Below are positions 62,303 through 64,000 of a stretch of DNA of 64,000 nucleotides, piece by piece (the first letter of the stretch is position 1; each line of letters starts with the position of its first letter). The notes beneath the pieces are model-generated. The model was given only the letters and a program-made list of their open reading frames with translations, was not told where the DNA came from and made no database searches. The position numbers and the translations under genes are program-made. Origin of the DNA: Bacteroidota bacterium (GTDB lineage: Bacteria; Bacteroidota; Bacteroidia; UKL13-3); contig JAIYCU010000001.1 of assembly GCA_027487835.1 (NCBI GenBank), positions 21,066 through 85,065 of the forward strand. The letters are read 5' to 3'.

Positions 62303-62348
62303 AAAAGAGTTTCTTTTCCGGTTTGAACCAAAGAAAAGAAACTCTTTT
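62303..62348. terminator. Bidirectional terminator with the dispersed motif in its loop
   Basis: A perfect 16-bp stem, AAAAGAGTTTCTTTTC (62303-62318) with GAAAAGAAACTCTTTT (62333-62348), has a 14-base loop that contains an exact GGTTTGAACC. It lies between the convergent pntB and slyD genes. Confidence 0.92.
62320..62329 (+). repeat. Dispersed near-palindrome, copy 11 (terminator loop)
   Basis: Exact GGTTTGAACC centred in the loop of the pntB/slyD terminator. Confidence 0.6.
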
Positions 62349-62370
62349 AATAAAATTAAGTATTTACAGA

Positions 62371-62850
62371 TTAATGATGATGTCCACCTGGGCCGTGCAC
62401 ATGTCCGTGAGCTAACTCCTCTTCAGAGGCTTCACGAACATCCAATACTTCAATATCAAAGTTTAATTCTACGCCTGCTAAAGGATGGTTGCCATCAATG
62501 GTAGCAAACTCATCACCCACAGCAGTTACAGTTACAATAAACCTTTGTTCGTCGCTTCCTGCTTCAAACTGCATTCCTTCACTAACCATTTGACCGCCAA
62601 ATGCGCTCATAGGAACTTGTTGAACCATTTCTGGTTGGTGGATGCCATAGCCTTTTTCAGGTGCTACTTTTAATTGTAGTTTATCTCCTTTTACTTTTCC
62701 TTCTAAGCCTTCTTCCATTCCGGCAATTAAGGCGCCAATGCCTTGAATAAAATTTAAAGGTTCGCCGTTGCTTGAAGAATCAAGAATGTTTCCATCATTG
62801 TCAGTTAGGGTGTAGTGGATGGTTACTACTTTATGTGCATTTATTTGCAT
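62371..62850 (-). CDS. slyD: SlyD-like FKBP peptidyl-prolyl isomerase
   Basis: A 159-residue SlyD: an FKBP domain (KVVTIHYTLTDNDGNILDSS, FIQGIGALIAGMEEGLEGKV, APEKGYGIHQPEMVQQVPMS) interrupted by an insert-in-flap chaperone section (MQFEAGSDEQRFIVTVTAVG, DGNHPLAGVELNFDIEVLDV) and a histidine-rich C-terminus GHVHGPGGHHH that can bind nickel. It is cytoplasmic and assists folding and nickel handling. It begins 40 bases from the convergent kinase gene's unit, on the same strand as that gene. Confidence 0.93.
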   Translation of the reverse strand: MQINAHKVVTIHYTLTDNDGNILDSSSNGEPLNFIQGIGALIAGMEEGLEGKVKGDKLQLKVAPEKGYGIHQPEMVQQVPMSAFGGQMVSEGMQFEAGSDEQRFIVTVTAVGDEFATIDGNHPLAGVELNFDIEVLDVREASEEELAHGHVHGPGGHHH

Positions 62851-62890
62851 GGTATTTAATTGTGGACTTGCGTCCGGTAAAAAAGTCTAA

Positions 62891-63829
62891 TTAGTTTCCT
62901 TGGCCAATATTAGCGCCAATATTAAATCTTACTAAGTTTTTGAAAGCTTGAATGCGTTCGTCCAATTCACGCTGACTCAAATCAATGATTCTCTCGGTGC
63001 CAAAACGCTCTACACAGAAAGAGGCCATTGCTGAACCGAAGATGATGGCATTTTTCATGTTTTCAAAACTGATATCACCTGTTTTTGCAAGGTATCCAAT
63101 AAATCCACCTGCAAAAGTATCCCCCGCACCAGTTGGGTCAAATACTTCCTCTAAAGGCAAAGCTGGGGCAAAGAAAACTTGTTTGCCATGAAACAATAGT
63201 GCACCGTTTTCACCCTTTTTAATGATAAGGTATTTAGGTCCCATTTCCTGAATCTTAGCTGCTGCCTTCACCAAAGAATACTCTCCAGAAAGTTGGCGGG
63301 CTTCTTCATCATTAATGGTAAGCACATCTACCATGGTAAGGGTTTGACGTAAATCATCCATGGCAACCTCCATCCAGAAGTTCATGGTATCCATTACAAT
63401 GAGTTTAGGTTTTTTAGCAAGACGCTCAATTACAGTTTGTTGAACTTTTGGAGTTAAATTACCTAACATAAGATAATCACAATCTTGGTAAGAATCAGGT
63501 ACAATTGGGTCGAAATTTCCCAAAACATTAAGTTCTGTCACCAATGTATCACGTGAGTTCATATCGGTGTGGTATTTGCCACTCCAGAAAAAAGATTTTT
63601 CACCTTCTTTAACTTGTAGGCCATCTGTATTTACACCATGTTTATTAAGGTGTTCAATAAAGTTTGTTGGGAAGTCATCCCCAACAACAGCCACAAGATT
63701 TGTGCTTCTTGTAAAGTAAGAAGCAGCTAAAGAAATGTACGAAGCGGCGCCACCAACAATTTTGTCGGTTTTTCCAAAGGGTGTTTCAATGGCGTCAAAG
63801 GCCACACTACCAACGACTAATAAACTCAT
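62891..63829 (-). CDS. PfkB-family carbohydrate/nucleoside kinase
   Basis: A 312-residue sugar kinase. SLLVVGSVAFDAIETPFGKT, the substrate motif KIVGGAASYISLAASYF, and the anion hole with catalytic Asp in EEVFDPTGAGDTFAGGFIGY are present. The ATG at 63829 is chosen; an earlier TTG/ATG frame adds ten hydrophobic residues without similarity. Substrate could be ribose, adenosine or another sugar; specificity is not predictable here. The following slyD gene is in the same direction with a 40-base gap. Confidence 0.85.
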   Translation of the reverse strand: MSLLVVGSVAFDAIETPFGKTDKIVGGAASYISLAASYFTRSTNLVAVVGDDFPTNFIEHLNKHGVNTDGLQVKEGEKSFFWSGKYHTDMNSRDTLVTELNVLGNFDPIVPDSYQDCDYLMLGNLTPKVQQTVIERLAKKPKLIVMDTMNFWMEVAMDDLRQTLTMVDVLTINDEEARQLSGEYSLVKAAAKIQEMGPKYLIIKKGENGALLFHGKQVFFAPALPLEEVFDPTGAGDTFAGGFIGYLAKTGDISFENMKNAIIFGSAMASFCVERFGTERIIDLSQRELDERIQAFKNLVRFNIGANIGQGN

Positions 63830-63915
63830 GTAAATAATTTTTAAAAATTTCTTGCGCAAATATTGCGGTTTTTAAAATCATTTCCTATCATTGCATCCCC
63901 GAAAGGGAAATATAT

Positions 63916-63989
63916 TCCTTCTTAGCTCAGCTGGTTAGAGCACATGACTGTTAATCATGGGGTCCCTGGTTCGAGCCCAGGAGAGGGAG
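63916..63989 (+). tRNA. tRNA-Asn (GTT)
   Basis: A complete cloverleaf: acceptor TCCTTCT with AGAGGGA (one G-T pair), D arm AGCTCAGCTGGTTAGAGC, anticodon stem CATGA/TCATG around the loop CTGTTAA with anticodon GTT at 63950-63952, and T arm CCTGG TTCGAGC CCAGG. The discriminator is G and CCA is not encoded. Confidence 0.95.
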
Positions 63990-64000
63990 CAAAAGGCCGC

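Noticed and set aside
24001..64000. Prophage or insertion sequence
   Set aside because: No integrase, transposase or structural phage gene was found; the accessory part is limited to 26.1-30.9 kb.

Overview
The window reads as chromosome from an AT-rich member of the Bacteroidota. The evidence is an ABC transporter of the gliding-motility type (GldA, GldF, GldG), three proteins with C-terminal type IX secretion (T9SS) sorting domains, HmuY/TonB uptake genes, a Bacteroidota-type LptD, and promoters matching TAnnTTTG with mostly short leaders and few Shine-Dalgarno sites. No rRNA, phage, transposase or CRISPR was seen. One tRNA (Asn) lies at the right edge. Family and order cannot be fixed from these genes alone.

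Layout. 1-6.9 kb: the end of a serine hydrolase gene, a WG-repeat protein, two membrane proteins (one an AlkB-type hydroxylase), an orphan CoA-transferase B subunit, a response regulator with a TPR histidine kinase, and malate dehydrogenase. 7.0-12.7 kb: gldA-gldF-gldG-DUF4340 and a CNNM/CBS transporter. 12.7-18.8 kb (minus strand): a tight five-gene operon with a T9SS-exported HmuY-like protein, a TonB receptor, an HmuY-like lipoprotein, a PD40 propeller protein and a GreA/GreB-like factor. 19-26 kb: thiolase, isocitrate dehydrogenase and small secreted or enzyme genes. 26.1-30.9 kb is the accessory part: a DUF1016 gene that has lost its nuclease core, unknown lipoproteins, a 63-64 bp tandem repeat array, and a PIN/DUF6364 toxin-antitoxin pair. 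31-40.7 kb: subtilase, sodium symporter, comB-gcvT, lptD, amidase and an MCE protein. 40.7-46 kb: glycogen/maltodextrin enzymes (GH31, GT4, GH57). 46-51 kb: the E2 and E3 subunits of the 2-oxoacid dehydrogenase on either side of two glycosyltransferases. 50.7-54.9 kb: two paralogous T9SS/Omp28-like proteins. 55-64 kb: aspartase, LuxE-like protein, HDAC-like protein, the three-gene proton transhydrogenase, SlyD, a PfkB-family kinase and tRNA-Asn.

The signal least explained by ordinary annotation is a short, nearly palindromic word, GGTTTGAACC (reverse complement GGTTCAAACC). By eye it occurs 11 times exactly, once as the perfect palindrome GGTTCGAACC, and many times with one change or one base deleted. 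It lies mostly inside genes, read in several peptide contexts, and once fills the loop of a terminator. A hand estimate from base composition expects about 0.1 exact copies. This suggests a genome-wide DNA-level element comparable in kind to HIP1 or DNA uptake sequences. Other points worth checking are the HmuY operon with two surface-delivery routes, the eroded DUF1016 gene, convergent genes sharing stop codons, divergent genes sharing an ATGCAT start, and a 23-bp inverted repeat between the glycogen genes.
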